Source of the DNA: Maratus speciosus
Lineage: Eukaryota; Arthropoda; Arachnida; Araneae; Salticidae
Assembly (NCBI GenBank): GCA_963932465.1
Contig: OZ010796.1
Coordinates: 80,919,292 to 80,983,291, forward strand
Length of the DNA: 64,000 nucleotides
Direction of reading: 5' to 3'
In this document: one piece after another, positions 44,971 to 57,322 of the stretch
Layout of the letters: each line of letters opens with the position of its first letter
Numbering within the stretch: position 1 is the first letter of the stretch
Made by a program: the position numbers and the translations under genes
Notes under the pieces: generated by a model
The model's input: only the letters and a program-made list of their open reading frames with translations
What the model was told of the DNA's origin: nothing
Databases searched by the model: none

Positions 44971-45544
44971 GGGAAAAAAGGGGTAAAATGACGATTGGGG
45001 AAAGATGATGAATTCAGTATTTCTCACAGTTAATCACAAACGCTAGCACATCACGGCCACCAAAAAAATCTTCTGGAGGCGATACATGGGCATCACCTGG
45101 ATAAACATGCGCATTCCTACTTTGAGGGATGTTATGTGCATTTTTTCGTTTCAGTGTGTTTCCCTAAAATTTTTAACCATCACAACTTAATGAATCACCA
45201 TTCTAAGCTAAGTTTTTCAACTTTTTCACTAAAATATTCTATAAGTAGAACTCAAGACTTACAAATTCGTAGGAGATCCATTTACTTTGCAATAGTCTTG
45301 GTTATTGGTTAAAAAGAGGTAAATTTCGTCAACTTACCCCATGGCTGGCAAAAGATGACAAAATTTCCTTTTTGGGTAATCCCGCGGTTTGTCCCTTTAA
45401 AGTTAAAAGAGGCAATTAAAAATATTCACGGTAATAGGCAAGATATGGTTGAAGTTCTCATGCAAATATCACTTCATAAATCCATTCACAGTGGCTAGGA
45501 AAAATTGAAGAAGCTTAACTGCGTCACCTTTCCCCGCCTTCCCC
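44971..45544. mobile_element. TA-flanked MITE AA with purine-rich ends
   Basis: Left GGGAAAAAAGGGGTAAAATG and right, inverted, GGGGAAGGCGGGGAAAGGTG; TA at both sides (44969-44970, 45545-45546). The next bases TGACG(A/C) also match. Not coding. Confidence 0.7.
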
Positions 45545-45628
45545 TACTTATGATTAGGAACTTATAATTGCTTCTCTATCTGTCTTTATTCTAATATTTT
45601 CCAATAGTATATAAAACTTGCATCAACT

Positions 45629-45847
45629 TTAACCCATTCAGGGGTGAATCACTTCCATTTGCTAAAATGTTAAAATGAGTAAATGACACCGGGATTTACG
45701 AACGAATTTATTTGAAAATAAGAAAAAGGCTATATTTCGCATGCATAGTAAACGGAAAAAATTATACCGAAATTCAGGAGCCATTACGGCATTTGGGAAT
45801 TACAGTTAAGTGGTGTCATAAACATACCACCGCCCTTCTAAGGGTCG
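45629..45847. mobile_element. TTAA-type MITE, family A (copy A5)
   Basis: TTAACCCATTCAGGGGTGAA at the left; the right end CCGCCCTTCTAAGGGTCGA has lost its TTAA. The interior is collinear with A1 (GGCATTTGGGAATTACAGTT, AAACATACCACCGCCC). The 76-codon ORF at 45712 runs out of it and is spurious. Confidence 0.8.
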
Positions 45848-47688
45848 ACACCAGATTTTCAGAAGTCATGAGCCAGACATATTTTCGAAGGATTAAATAT
45901 ATATTTGTATTTGAAAAAAAAAAAATAAGATTCAAAATTTAATGATGAGAATAAATAACCACAACTCATGCTCTGTATATTGAACGAAAATACAGAACTA
46001 CCAAAATATGTATTTTTATGTGCCCTTCAAAAAGACAGTTTTCAGTGAAAATTTATCCCTAACTTTCGTATTATTGTTGCACCATAAAGACTATTTTGAA
46101 AGTAATGATAAGGGAAATACTGACATAAACGTAAAATACATTTCAAATTATACATTTTAAATAAGTTTATTCAAATTCTTGTTCTTAGATTATTTTACAA
46201 ATCAAATGTTTTACTTAAATACAATTCTAGATGGCATACTGTTTTTCGCCAATTAAACTTACCTTCATTATTTCTTATTGCTTAATATCCACCAATACTT
46301 CTTGTCTTCAGAACTAGAGTAATATTTAAAAAAAATAGTTTACTAATCTTTATTTATATAGTTTACTATCTCATTTACATAGTTTAGTATATATATAGTT
46401 TACTATCTCATTTTTAGAGAAAAAGTATATTACATGATTCTAATAAAAACATTACTCTGCAGCAATATGCATGCACTTCCATGCATACAAATGTATTACT
46501 GCAAATGGTGTGGACACATTGAGCATATTTAACTTGATTTTCTTATTAAAATAAATTGTACCTTGCTTACATGTATTAGTATTATTAGTAAATATCTAAC
46601 TATTTTATAATGCCACTCTTCTGTAAGTGATTAGTAACGTATTTAAATCGATTATTGCTTATCGAAAAATTAACATTTCAGTGCTTTCTACATGTGATGC
46701 ATCATTTCATAATAAATCAAGAAAGCTCCACACTTTTGTAATCGACTTTGTATCACTATCTCACAACTTTTGCGAGATAGGGCGATAAATTCCAAATTTA
46801 ACCACTAGGGGGAATTTCAGGCACTCTCGTATCATAGCATATCTCATATGATCCTATTTACTATAGGCACATAGTTTTTTCACACTTTTAGCTTTATCCG
46901 TTTAATAGTTATTTGAGTGTACCCGGACATTGCTTAGCATCCTGTATATATGCATATTTGCGTTATGTATGTGCAAATATAATTTAGGCATGTGCACGCA
47001 TACAAATAAATTAATGCATACACAGGCACACACATACGTATGAATATATCTATGTTATATAGAGAAAGTCAGAGATGGACAAAAGGAGAGAAAGATACAT
47101 ATTTGGATTAATTATTTTTTATAGTACTTTATTCGTCTGTTCTCGTTAAAACCATTCAAAATTCGCTATCTGTAAAATAAAAAATTCTTATCAAAGTATG
47201 TTTTTACATACTTAAGGACAACCAAATTCACAAACCATTCGATTTTTTTAATGTAAAACATAGAAGAAGCAAAGTAGCTATTGATATTACGAAGGGTTCA
47301 TCACCTCCGGCTTTTATCACTTCCGTTCCGTAATATGATAAGGTATCAGTAATGTTTAATGTCGAACTAAATTCCATCTTTAAATCATACATTCTTCATA
47401 CATAGTTCAAAGGTTGAATGAGATGAAACGTGATAAACCGCAATCATCAATTCTTCATTGAGAGTTTATGAATATCTTCATCTGCTGGTTTACGGATGTT
47501 ATCAGTTTTATTACTGACCTCCTTTATTTCCGAATATATTAATTATAGTGATGTCTGATTAATTTAATTATTATTAAAATAAATACCATGTATATAAATA
47601 TATGGTTGTTAATGAGCACGTTATATGTAATCTTTATGTATATGCCTGTGTTTGTGTCGCGAACACCGAACCAAATGTAACAATGAAC
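45848..47688. other. Non-coding stretch with one possible TA-element fragment
   Basis: On the minus strand from 46947, TACAGGATGCTAAGCAATGT followed by CCGGGTACACTC looks like a Tc1/mariner-type terminus. The block near 46800 (CCACTAGGGGGAATTTC) recalls the subterminal block of the inner T element. The partner end was not found. The remainder is unassigned. Confidence 0.35.
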
Positions 47689-47878
47689 CAGGGTTGCCAG
47701 TTTGGAATCCATTTTTATTCAGAAAATCTGAATTCGTGCCAGAAATTAAAAATTGTATTTTTTGATTTATTTCATGACAGAAATTTTGTGATTACACAAA
47801 GTAAAGATTCTTCAGTCAAAATTTCCAGTATTAATTAGAAATTTCTAAATAAAAATGGAGGCCAAACTGGCAACCTTG
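47689..47878. mobile_element. hAT-type MITE related to family E (copy E5)
   Basis: CAGGGTTGCCAGTTTGGA ... GCCAAACTGGCAACCTTG. The flanks CAATGAAC and CAGTGGAC match 6 of 8. Interior: GATTTATTTCATGACAGAAA. Confidence 0.78.
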
Positions 47879-48371
47879 CAGTGGACTATATAGGTTTAGT
47901 TCTTAATTTTTTTTAGCTGCATTTTTCTAGTCAATGGTTGATGTAATTATAGAAAATTTAAACCGCTAATATTTTTTGTCGCTCGAAAGAGGCAAATACT
48001 ATTAAAATTAGCTATATCATAAGTTTCTTAGATATAGTGGTTTAAGATGCAAGATTTAAATGATATTACAAACAATGATTTTGGGAAACATAACTCCCAT
48101 GCAAATGTCATTAGAAGCATTAATAGATTGTTATCGATTAATATAGTTCTTTAGAGACAAATGTGTTATAAAACTGTCCGAATTTGATGTTTAACCTAGG
48201 TATTTCTTGAAATAGTCGTATTTATCCGGGGACTTTTATATATAAGTGGGACAAAAAATCTCTTCGTGCAATAAAGTACAAATTTGAATAACAATATAAT
48301 TATAAGTAGGAATGACCAATTTTTACAAAATTGTTATATAATGATGTTTTAATTTTAAATACCGTCTTTTT
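47879..48371. other. Non-coding stretch, nothing recognised
   Basis: Plain AT-rich spacer between E5 and W2. Confidence 0.3.
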
Positions 48372-49200
48372 AACACTTTCCAACATAGTTGAAAAGTGTT
48401 TATGAATTCGGTTTTTCTGTCCGTCTGTCTGTATGTCTGTCCGTCTGTTTTCCAGTCTCTCCGTGCTCTAACTCGTGTAAATATAGGCCGATTGCCATAA
48501 AATGGATATATGTTATCGGGGTTTACTATGGCATGTTTGGTATTGAAAATGAAGGGTGTAATGTTTTCGGTTCATTTACAAGGCCTCTCAAAATAATTCC
48601 GTTACATTATGGCCTTTGGAGAAAAATCCTTTGCCGTGATTTTAATGATATTACACTATTTAAAACATATTGAAATTAATATACGTCACTGAGGTGTACT
48701 ACAAGTTTCTTACTATAGAATAGGGTGTGCATAGAACTTATCGTTTATTTACAGGGACACACAAAAGAATTTGGCTATATGAGAAAATGAGCAGTAATTG
48801 AACTATTGAAGCCTACAAACAATAACTGCTGGAAGTGCGTTTTCAGTTGTGGTATGCTTTTTTAAATATTGCTCGGTGTGTATAAATTCTATATATATAT
48901 CATATACAGAGTCTCCCAAAAGACATCTGTTTACTGGATGAAATTGCTGAGTGGAAATTTTCAACTGTGATATGCGTTTAAATGATCTAACCTTTAGCTT
49001 ACCATGTAGTATGAATACATATCCGTAGACCATATACAGTGCTTCAAAAAATCATATATTTTAACGACTATTCATGGTAATAGCAAAAATCGTGTTTTCA
49101 AATGCGTTATGCATTTTCCAAATTGTTCATTTAGAAGTCATCTTTCACCTTAGTAAAATGTGAAGTTTTGTTATAGTATTCTGAATGTGTTGGAAAGTGT
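48372..49200 (+). repeat. Element W2, short copy of W1
   Basis: Starts CACTTTCCAACATAGTTGAA, then a GTCCGTCTGTCTGTATGTC tract. At least three reverse-oriented ~145-bp minisatellite units follow, with CAAAAGAATTTGG, CTGGAAGTGCGTTTTCAGTT and CATATACAG. It ends near GTGTTGGAAAGTG (49188). The 94-codon ORF at 48389 covers the simple tract and is not a gene. Confidence 0.6.
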
Positions 49201-50086
49201 TTCATAATCTATGCTGTGCGTATGAGTTTTCGCTCTTGTTTCAAATATTTTGAATTTTATGTTATTAAGGCAGGACGCCTACACACTTTAGAATTTCCAA
49301 ATAGTATAGTACCCCTATTTCAGATTAGAAATCTCCCCATTATTTAATAGCAGAATTTGTTTTATTCTTCTGCGATTAAATAAGACGAAAGTCTATCTGG
49401 AAACTGTGTTAGAACAGTACGCATCCTGTATTAAGTACAGTTTGTTTTATGTCAGTTTTCAACTTGTCGAACGGTCCTGTAGTATTATGCTAAAGATTGT
49501 GTTATTTTTAGATGCTAGATTATATTAACGTATTTGAGAGCCTGAGACGAGACCTTATTGTTTTGGGGAACTTTAAACATTTTATATTTGACAGAAAAGA
49601 AAAAGGATGAAAGTAAAAACGAAATTATACAAAAATTTAAAGTTCCGGGTCTAGTGTCTTTCAACAAAGTAACACTAATAGAAAATATAATATCCTAACT
49701 GCACCATGTTCTGTTTCTTAGGCTTTGTGCTTTAACAATGTGACCGCAGTAATTTCTTTCTTTCTTTAATAACATTAAAAAAAGACATTTACATATCTAA
49801 TCCGAAGTGATGTGAAATCACACATAACATAAATTATCCCCTTTTTCTTTAATAAATATCTCTATTCTTAACTCATTGAAATACATCTGTACCTCGTTAC
49901 AATTTCACATTTATGCTTTTGTTTCTTTGTGAATCTTATAATGGCTAAGAAGTATCATCTATTTTTATTTAATCTATTCTATACTCTTTTCATCAGATTT
50001 CCAAAACTGTTGTAACGTAATGTTGACTTGTTTCAGTACTGCTAATTTAGCATATTTATCCTTATAAAATCAAATGTCTCTTTAGG
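49201..50086. other. Non-coding stretch, nothing recognised
   Basis: No motif-bearing ORF or repeat boundary. Confidence 0.3.
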
Positions 50087-50391
50087 TTAACCTTTAACGG
50101 ATGTCATGCGGTCTCCCAGACCCCGCGACTCCCAGCTGTAAACACTTTTACAGCTTTTTACTTTTCTGTACTGAAGTTAAATAATATCAATAAAATACTT
50201 TTTTCATGCAATTTAATTCACATGTTCCTAAAAGAAGTACAACGATATTGTTAGGACAAAATTTAAGTAAATTCAACCATTTTTTAAGCAAATTCAACCA
50301 TTATTTTTTTTATTCATTTTATTCGAGGGGTCTGAGAGACCGGATCACATCAGTTGTGTGGCAAATTTTAGTCACATCAGTTAAAGGTTAA
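50087..50391. mobile_element. TTAA-type MITE, family P
   Basis: TTAACCTTTAACGGATGTCA ... ACATCAGTTAAAGGTTAA. Both ends carry a related hairpin: GGTCTCCCAGACC (50110-50122) and GGTCTGAGAGACC (50329-50341). The right one is pushed inward because CACATCAGTT is duplicated. Confidence 0.75.
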
Positions 50392-52143
50392 CACTTAATG
50401 GTTAAACACACTTCTTATGATTAATAAGCTCTCGTTAAATGAAATATGCCAAAGTCAAAGGAACAATTTGTGGTGCTTTATTTTCAGAATTTCTTCTCTG
50501 ACCAACATCATGCAAACATGTAGTCACTTGTTTTTGCACGATCATCAAGGCACCACCCATTGCCTATTCCATCGTGGATATCTATTTATTTTAAATTCAA
50601 GTTTATAAAAGGCCAGTAATAATGTGTCTGACTTATTTTTATCGTCCAAAAAGTATTTTTTAAAGATTTTCTAAAGAATCTAACCTAAGGCATCACTGCC
50701 ACAATTTTTAAATTATTCCATCACGGCTAATCAAAGTTTGTACTACATCCCCCCTTCAACAACAACCGCCAAACAAAAGCTCCCGGCTATCACGAAAATT
50801 CTACGATTCTTTACGACTAACTTTAACACTGCGACAGTTAAAGATCCAAATGATGAAATCTAGTTCTGTGGTTTTACCGCCATAATATAAAGGGTGCTGG
50901 GCGGAAGACAAAGAGTATGGAGCGAGTGCGAGTGTCCTACTTTCTTCGTTATTATAACGTGGGTGTTCAAACTGAGTAAAACGCTTATTGTCATTCTTCA
51001 GTTATTCCAGTGACGTATGTCATGCGGGTAAAATCTCACACCTCAGTGCGGTGCGCGAATATGCCATTGACTTTTGGATACTGGGTGTGCTCACCGGAAG
51101 CTTCTTTATCACAGTTATTGAAGCTATTAATTGATACTCGTAAACATAAACAGAACTTATTTGCGCCAAGGTCACGGGTGTTATTGTTTCTCGACAAATT
51201 CATACTATTACCGATTCATTTTTCCTTTTTTAAAATTATAATTCAATATAAGATATGCATTTATGAAATATAAGGCTGTAGGAAATATAATTAAAAGACG
51301 ATTTAAACATATGTATGTATTACTACCCAGTTTGATTCTCTTATGCATGATAACCTTGTATGAAGTTGTGTTGAAAAACAACTCCGGATAAATATGCATA
51401 CATTACTTTTAATCCTGTATCACATGCAAACTTCATATAAAATTAAATCTAGCTCATGGAATACAACAATTACAAAGCAGAGCCAATTCCTTTTCGAATA
51501 TCTGCTTGGAAAATTCGCTTTCGACAATTTTTTTCTATTCTCCACGACAGAGAATTTTTTCAAAGAATTTCTGCTTTTGTATCTCAACAAAGAAATGATA
51601 AAAAGTGTGTTTTTACTTTTTACTTTGTGGTATATATATAAGATGTCCAATCTGTAAATTATAACAAACAATTCATTAATAACGCTTAATAATAAATGTT
51701 TAATGATTGTAAACGTTATATGAGGATCGTTTTGTAATTTTGCTATAAATGTAAGATTCTTTTTATTATTTGAACGTTATTTGTTCTTAATAATCCAATT
51801 TAGGGGTATAATATGTTTTCAATCCACAAAAAACTGATTCATGTATGAGAGGGTTAAATTTGGTTAAGAGTGTCTAGCATATCCATATTCATAACACAAG
51901 AAGTAGAACTTTAGAAAGTGAATCTTCCAATTTGACTTCGTAAAGACAGAGGTTACTTAACAAAGCATTGATTTAAATTACATTATTAACATTTTACGCA
52001 GCGTTTTATAAGCAAAATAGGATAGATATCGGATATACGCAAAATAAAAGTACAGTTTACATATAAATCAAATACAAACATAAAAATATGAGTCCGTTTA
52101 TTCTACAAATTTATTTTTACCTATTTAATAAAATAATGTGTAA
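50392..52143. other. Non-coding stretch, nothing recognised
   Basis: Several overlapping 60-87 codon ORFs on both strands (51010-51671) share the same DNA and lack motifs. Host exons cannot be excluded but I cannot support any. Confidence 0.35.
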
Positions 52144-52334
52144 CAGTGTTGCCAGATGGGCTACTTTTTTAAAAATAAGATTCTTGATTGGCACCACTTT
52201 CCTGAAATGGTAAAATATGCCTTATTTAATGACATATTAATTAAGGCAAAAACAAAGTGAATTTTACCGTTTCAAAGAAGTGGTTCCAATCAAGAAATAT
52301 GAATTTAAAAAAAAGTAGCCCACTGGCAACACTG
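52144..52334. mobile_element. hAT-type MITE, family E (copy E4)
   Basis: CAGTGTTGCCAGATGGGC ... GCCCACTGGCAACACTG with the core GGCACCACTTTCCTG and ATGCCTTATTTAATGACATA, nearly identical to E1. The flanks have diverged. Confidence 0.85.
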
Positions 52335-52874
52335 TAATAGAATTGTATGATGCACTCATTTAATGAAAGGTGTAATCTGTAAACAGAAGATGAGGGCATC
52401 AGGTTTAAGTTTCGTAGTAAAAAGCAAAGAAAACATAAATAAAATATTCAAATTCAAAAATAGTAAAAAAAAAATATATTGTTCCAGGTAGGCCCTATTT
52501 CTTAAAATGGTAGTATTTGTGTAATCATAAGTGAAATTCAAACACCATTCCCTTTATTGTTATTTAATTCGAGATAAATGGAATTCTGGCGTTGCACAAC
52601 AGGCATCAATTTTTGAACTATAGGTCCATGAGGAATTTTATGATATTTCTTATCTACGACTTTAATAAAGCCCAAACTCGTTACGCTAGTTAGATAAAGC
52701 TTTGGATTAAAATGTGTTATTATTCACTATCTTGATTTATCGTTAATATAGGCACAGTTTATTTAACACCGGTCTTCAATTTTTTTCTTTGATCCAGATT
52801 AATCAAGTCATCGACTGTTGCTGGGTTTCTATGGTTTATCACCTAAAAGCTACACTTCCCAGCTAAATTCACTT
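52335..52874. other. Non-coding stretch, nothing recognised
   Basis: No feature supportable. Confidence 0.3.
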
Positions 52875-53102
52875 TTAACCCCTTAACTATTTCTTTTTTT
52901 GACACAATATATTATAAAGAATGAGCCGACACCACTTTTTTTTTTTACTAAAATATTTGGCTTTGTACAATCGGAAAAAGGTATGCCATTTAACAAACCA
53001 AAGATTACAGTTAAGATTAAGTGGTATCCAAAAGCTTTTAGTATCAAAGATAGCAAACATTTTTACCCGAGCGGTACTCGGGCGAAATGGTTAAGGGGTT
53101 TA
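52875..53102. mobile_element. TTAA-type MITE, family O
   Basis: TTAACCCCTTAACTATTTC ... GAAATGGTTAAGGGGTTTA (last TTAA mutated). The hairpin CCCGAG-CGGTA-CTCGGG (53066-53082) ends exactly 20 bp from the right edge. The core starts GACACCACTTTTTTT. Confidence 0.8.
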
Positions 53103-53307
53103 CATTAGAATCGTCATTAGGGGTCATTTTGACCACTGCCAAATTGATAATAGTCCATTCGAACCAGAAAAATTTTCATAAGATATGTTAAATGTAAGCA
53201 GCAGAAAAATAGGCTAATTAAATATATTAAATACATTTAAATAAAAATTCTGGTGCAAAATACTTTTTCTAAAACTTGAGTAAAATTGCCCGCAGTTCCA
53301 GTGTTAA
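53099..53307. mobile_element. TTAA-type MITE, family F (copy F4)
   Basis: The left end TTTACATTAGAATCG and the right end CAGTTCCAGTGTTAA. Hairpin GGTCA-TTT-TGACC at 53122-53134. It shares its left (mutated) TTAA with O. Confidence 0.78.
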
Positions 53308-53314
53308 ACATATA

Positions 53315-54050
53315 CAGTATATGGCCAAAGGTAACCGGTCACTTGAGATTTTAGACGTTCTGTTACATATCTACAAAAATAGATGAGAAATTAACCTGAA
53401 ACTGCAGGTGTGTAAACAGTATAATATAGGTCATATATTTCCGCGAAGATTTTTTCCCAAAACCCCATAGGGGACCGTGAAGAAATTTAAAAATAACGAA
53501 TATCTTTTGGATAACCCTGTAAAAACTAATGTAGCAAAAGCGTTCAAACTCCAGATTATTAATTAGTGACTTATTGTAATATACTGTGTTCATTTTTATG
53601 AGGATAGTATGTATACTCGTAGAGAAATTAAGGTTTTTATAAAAACAGCCCCAAATTTCGCCAAGTTTTTTGCTTATAATTTGCAGAGTTCTTAATATAA
53701 AAAAAAAGTTCTTTTTAGAAAATATGACAAACAACATTGTACACAATACTCTGCAATCAAAATGAAAAAATAATAAAAATTGGATGAAAAATGAGCAGGT
53801 TTACTAAAACATGTTTTACTGCGCATGTGCGAATGCAATCGAAATATAATATGTATAATGTATTAGCTAAGTATATAAAGCAACTTTTGTGAAAGGCTCA
53901 AAATCATAGCTTGGAAATTCTGAAAATTATCGTCGACAGAATAAGCTCAAAATCGGTTGTTCCCAAAAAGAAGCAAAAGGATGAGGAGTTATATCAAACA
54001 TCTGTTGATTAGTGCCACGATAGCGTACACAATATCGCACGTACTAATTG
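53315..54050. mobile_element. Half copy of the Tc1-ended foldback (copy 2)
   Basis: Starts CAGTATATGGCCAAAGGTAA next to TA (53313-53314) and follows the left arm of the 7699 element to its centre (CGATAGCGTACACAATATCG). The second arm is absent. The 127-codon minus-strand ORF (53363-53746) reads the arm and is the longest ORF of the window; related ORFs occur in both arms of copy 1. It has no transposase motif. Confidence 0.75.
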
Positions 54051-54182
54051 TTTTTCAATTCATTTCTGTTTTGCGAAAAAAGAAAAATGCTTCTTTTTAA
54101 AAAATGTATTTTAAACATCTATGCGCTATTTGAAGAAGTTATCTGCAATACTTTTTAGAAAGTGCACCTGATTGTTCAATAG

Positions 54183-54640
54183 TCAACCTTTAGCCATTTT
54201 AGGAGGAAAGTACTTCTATTGCTAAAACGTTGAAAGGATTGAACGACAGTAGAATTTACAATCAAATTTGTTTGAAGTTAAGTAACAGCTTTTCTCCGCG
54301 TACATTATAAAAGCAAAATTAGGTTTGGTTTGTGTTTATGGCGGCCAATTATCAACACGTGGGATATAGGCCCTAGGGGAGGGGGGAAGTGCCCTTCGTG
54401 GGGGGTCTTCTAAGGGTACCTAACCCGTATTTACGCGTGGGAATCCACGGCTTCGAAGAAAACCACGAAAACTCCGAAACGGTTTGGCCGACGGGCGCGA
54501 TTGGGTTCGAACCCAGCACCTCCCGTCTACCAGCTTCGAGAGCAGAACCTCTCAGCCACTGGTGGGGCAAGCAAAATTAGGAAAGCGACAATGTAAAAAC
54601 GCCTAAAATTGACAACCAAAAAAGATGTGTTTAACAATTA
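54183..54640. mobile_element. Degraded TTAA-type MITE, family A (copy A7), split by a SINE
   Basis: The left end TCAACCTTTAGCCATTTTAG and CGACAGTAGAATTTACAATC match A1. A SINE interrupts it at 54324. The right end is not identifiable; the end coordinate is a guess. Confidence 0.45.
54324..54568 (-). mobile_element. tRNA-derived SINE (copy 2) with perfect 13-bp duplication
   Basis: On the minus strand it starts GCCCCACCAGTGGCTGAGAG and has box B GGTTCGAACCC, the same body as the 18816 copy, and an AACC-like tail. Flanked by AAGCAAAATTAGG (54311-54323 and 54569-54581). A poly-G patch at 54376-54405 is extra relative to copy 1. Reading frames of 63-65 codons cross it in both directions; these are artefacts of the repeat. 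Confidence 0.92.
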
Positions 54641-54812
54641 CACTAAACCGAAATTTTATATAATATTGAATAGATATAATGAACAATAAAAAAATACTAT
54701 AAATAAAAAACATTAGACGAAACCTCTATGTTCACCATTGATAAGAGCCACTTTCGTGATTCTTATCAACTCTATTTCATTCTATTTGCGTAAGACCCAA
54801 TTGCGTCATTAA

Positions 54813-54964
54813 CATGCATTTCAGGAATTTATTTTTTTATTTAGAAATTCTGAATAGTAATTTTTTCTTTATTTAATGACAGATGTTTCGTGAGTACATA
54901 AAGCAAAAATACTTCTTTCGGAATTTCTAAATAAAAAAGAAATTTCTGAAATGGACGCATGGAT
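54813..54964. repeat. Palindromic MITE-like repeat
   Basis: CATTTCAGGAATTTATTTTT pairs with AAAAAGAAATTTCTGAAATG. The interior TTTATTTAGAAATTCTGAA pairs with TTCGGAATTTCTAAATAAA. No target duplication or family identified; the interior resembles E5. Confidence 0.6.
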
Positions 54965-55499
54965 GGCCGATTCTCCAATAAAAGGGTAATTTCACGCTGT
55001 GATTTAGTGAAAAATAAAAGTTAAGTTTTAGGGAACGCTTTTTCAGAAACACGTAAGACATGAGGTAGTGAGTAATTTACAATATTCCCCGGTATAAACT
55101 TTAAACGACACTTTTCTTTAACCTACCTACCTCTAATCGACCTATTTCTATAATTAATTGCATTCTATTTGAACCAGAAATTTTAAATAAAAATTCTGGT
55201 ATTTGTGTTTTTAATCAAAGTTGAGTAAAATTTGAACAGGGCAGTGAGCTGATGCAATTTCATTGAAAGATAACAAAAGTAACAGAGACAGTAGTGAAAC
55301 AATTAATAAAGTTACTTCTGTGCTCATAGTAAGTTAATCTTCAGTATGATTGCAATATGATATTTTGAACAAAGCAAAAGTATGTTACATCATGACAAAA
55401 TCATAAATAAAGAAAAATAATAATATGGAAATTTTAAGTACGTGACAGTAAATAAACATATTCTTATCTTTCTATCTATATATCAGCTTGTAACTGCTT
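54965..55499. other. Non-coding stretch with a family F fragment
   Basis: 55157-55235 has TTTGAACCAGAAATTTT, AATAAAAATTCTGGT and GTTGAGTAAAATTTGAAC, the interior of family F, without ends. Confidence 0.45.
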
Positions 55500-56200
55500 T
55501 TAACCCTTTATCTACTGACGGTACTTATAAGTACCACTTACTTTAAACTTTCATCCTATAGTGAATATAGCTAATATTCTAGTGATACTTTGAAAAAACA
55601 CTCTTTTAACTCCACTTTATCCAGATACATGGCAGCAGTAGTTCTAGGTTTGTTATTTTAGCGAGGAAAGGGGCAATCTTTGACACAGACGATGTGTTTT
55701 GTGCCGCCATTTTATACAGATTGTCACGCTCATATTTTTATTGCTGCAAACACAGTAAAGGATATAAGATAAGTGTTGGATTTTTTTATGTGTTCATTAT
55801 GATCTTAGAATACAGTTTGACTGGCTATTTTAGGTGAACGGTGTACGCATTTGATTTAACAGTTGAATTACTTGGTGGTACTTATAAGTACCGTTATTAC
55901 ACTGGGTGTTGGAGAAAAACTTCTTGTTTATTTTTCGTCTGTGTAGTTACCCATCGTTTTCATCTGCTTTAAAATGTAATTACTAAAATGTAGTATAGTA
56001 ACGATTTCCCTGGTATTTCTTTTCTGTTTCATTGTTATTTTTTTATGGAAAATTGAAAAAGTTGTGGTACCGGCTCGTTTTTGCTATGCTAGAAATGGCA
56101 TATGTAAATTCAAGCATTGCATATGTGGATATGCGAAAGAACATGTTGTCCCTGGAATATAGACGTCGCATAACTAAACAACTGCAAACAAGATCAAATC

Positions 56201-56236
<36 letters not shown>

Positions 56237-56243
56237 GTTTTTT

Positions 56244-56420
56244 TTAACCTTTTCAGGGGCAAAGCATTTTCACTTCTAAAGTGTTGAAATAAAGAATTGG
56301 CACCGGAATTTGCCAAAAGATTTATTTGTAAATAAGAAAAAGCCTATATTTCGCATACTTATTCAATCGAAAATATTTTCTTGTGCCATTTGAAATACCT
56401 TGTTGGTTTCCTGTTACGAT
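56244..56420. mobile_element. Truncated TTAA-type MITE, family A (copy A6)
   Basis: TTAACCTTTTCAGGGGCAAA and AAATAAGAAAAAGCCTATAT as in A1. The right third is missing, replaced by element L. Confidence 0.65.
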
Positions 56421-56424
56421 ATTT

Positions 56425-56603
56425 TACCGTAATTTCCCGCGTATACGCCGCGGCTTAGTTAAGTCTTCTTCATACCGGAAATTTTATTTAAAAAATGAAG
56501 TCAAATAAATGCTAAGCAAAAGCAAGTCACATTTCATTTAAAACAAATTCTGGTAGGGAATCGAATTATCTGAGCTGCGGCGTATACGCGCGAAATTGCG
56601 GTA
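56425..56603. mobile_element. Palindromic MITE L
   Basis: TACCGTAATTTCCCGCGTAT ... ATACGCGCGAAATTGCGGTA, with arms through ACGCCGC(G/A)GC. Probably TA-targeted, since the terminal TA may be the duplication. Confidence 0.7.
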
Positions 56604-56764
56604 GTCATAGTGTACTGAAGTTACTTTAAAGTACCACTTTAATTATTACCTCTAAATAATTAAATTTCTCACGTGTGAGTATTTTTTTATGTTTATCCTT
56701 TAATTTCCATTGTAGTAACGGAAAAAAATTGCAGTAAATCATAACGCAGTACATAAAGTGTTAA

Positions 56765-57101
56765 AGTCCAGATAATTAAAACTTGTGACTTTCTCAGATA
56801 TCTTGATTGCTACTTCTACTAAATGTAATTGTCCTCCGAATTTTACCTGACCTCTGGATGGTCACATGAGCAGTTTTATACAAGAGGACAGTACTGACAT
56901 AAAAACTAGAGGACAATCTTTCTCTGGCCAGAATAAATGTAAAACTATTTATAATTTATAAAATAAATTCATTATTTTAAACTTTAGAACGTAAGTTTTT
57001 ATTTTGTGTAGTAAAATTTCTAAAAATAGTTTGTCATTACACTTGAAGTTGTTCCAGAAAATCAGTGCATGAAATTGGGGGGGGGGGGGGGGATAAACAA
57101 G
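56765..57101. other. Non-coding stretch with poly-G tract
   Basis: An uninterrupted run of about 16 G at 57077-57092; nothing else recognised. Confidence 0.5.
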
Positions 57102-57322
57102 CACTGTAAAAAAAAGGACCAAAATACCGAAATGCTACTGGCAATTGGGACGCCAGTACTATTTCCATATTTTAGCGAAATTTTTTCCCGGTAATTTACA
57201 GAAAAAATTCTGTTTTTTTGGAATTTACGGGAGAAAACTTCCGTTAAAATACGGAAATAGTACTGGCGTCTGGATTGCCAGTACAATTTCCGTATTTTAG
57301 TCGGTTTTTTTCTTTTACAGTG
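57102..57322. mobile_element. Palindromic MITE Q
   Basis: CACTGTAAAAAAAAGGACC ... TTTCTTTTACAGTG. The inner block GCTACTGGCAATTGGGACGC-like pairs with GCGTCTGGATTGCCAGTAC, and TATTTTAGCGAAATTTTTTC with a mirrored partner. No certain target duplication. Confidence 0.7.

Larger units (their letters stand above)
55500..56764. mobile_element. TTAA-type MITE, family B (copy B2), with nested insertions
   Basis: TTAACCCTTTATCTACTGAC at the left and (inverted) TTAACACTTTATGTACTGCG at the right. The palindrome GGTACTTATAAGTACC begins exactly 20 bp in (55520-55535) and a second copy sits at 55878. Family A and L elements lie inside. An A-run is at 56203-56234. Confidence 0.65.

Noticed and set aside
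45712..45942. 76-codon ORF as a gene
   Set aside because: It reads the interior of TTAA-A copy A5 and runs on into flanking A-rich sequence.
48389..48673. 94-codon ORF rich in Ser/Val/Cys
   Set aside because: Translation of the GTCTGTC tract of element W2.
53363..53746. 127-codon minus-strand ORF, the longest in the window
   Set aside because: It lies wholly within the arm of a foldback repeat. Similar ORFs appear in both arms at 7745-9157, and it has no protein motif.
54373..54580. Overlapping 63- and 65-codon ORFs on both strands
   Set aside because: They read through the tRNA-derived SINE, including its box B; repeat artefacts.
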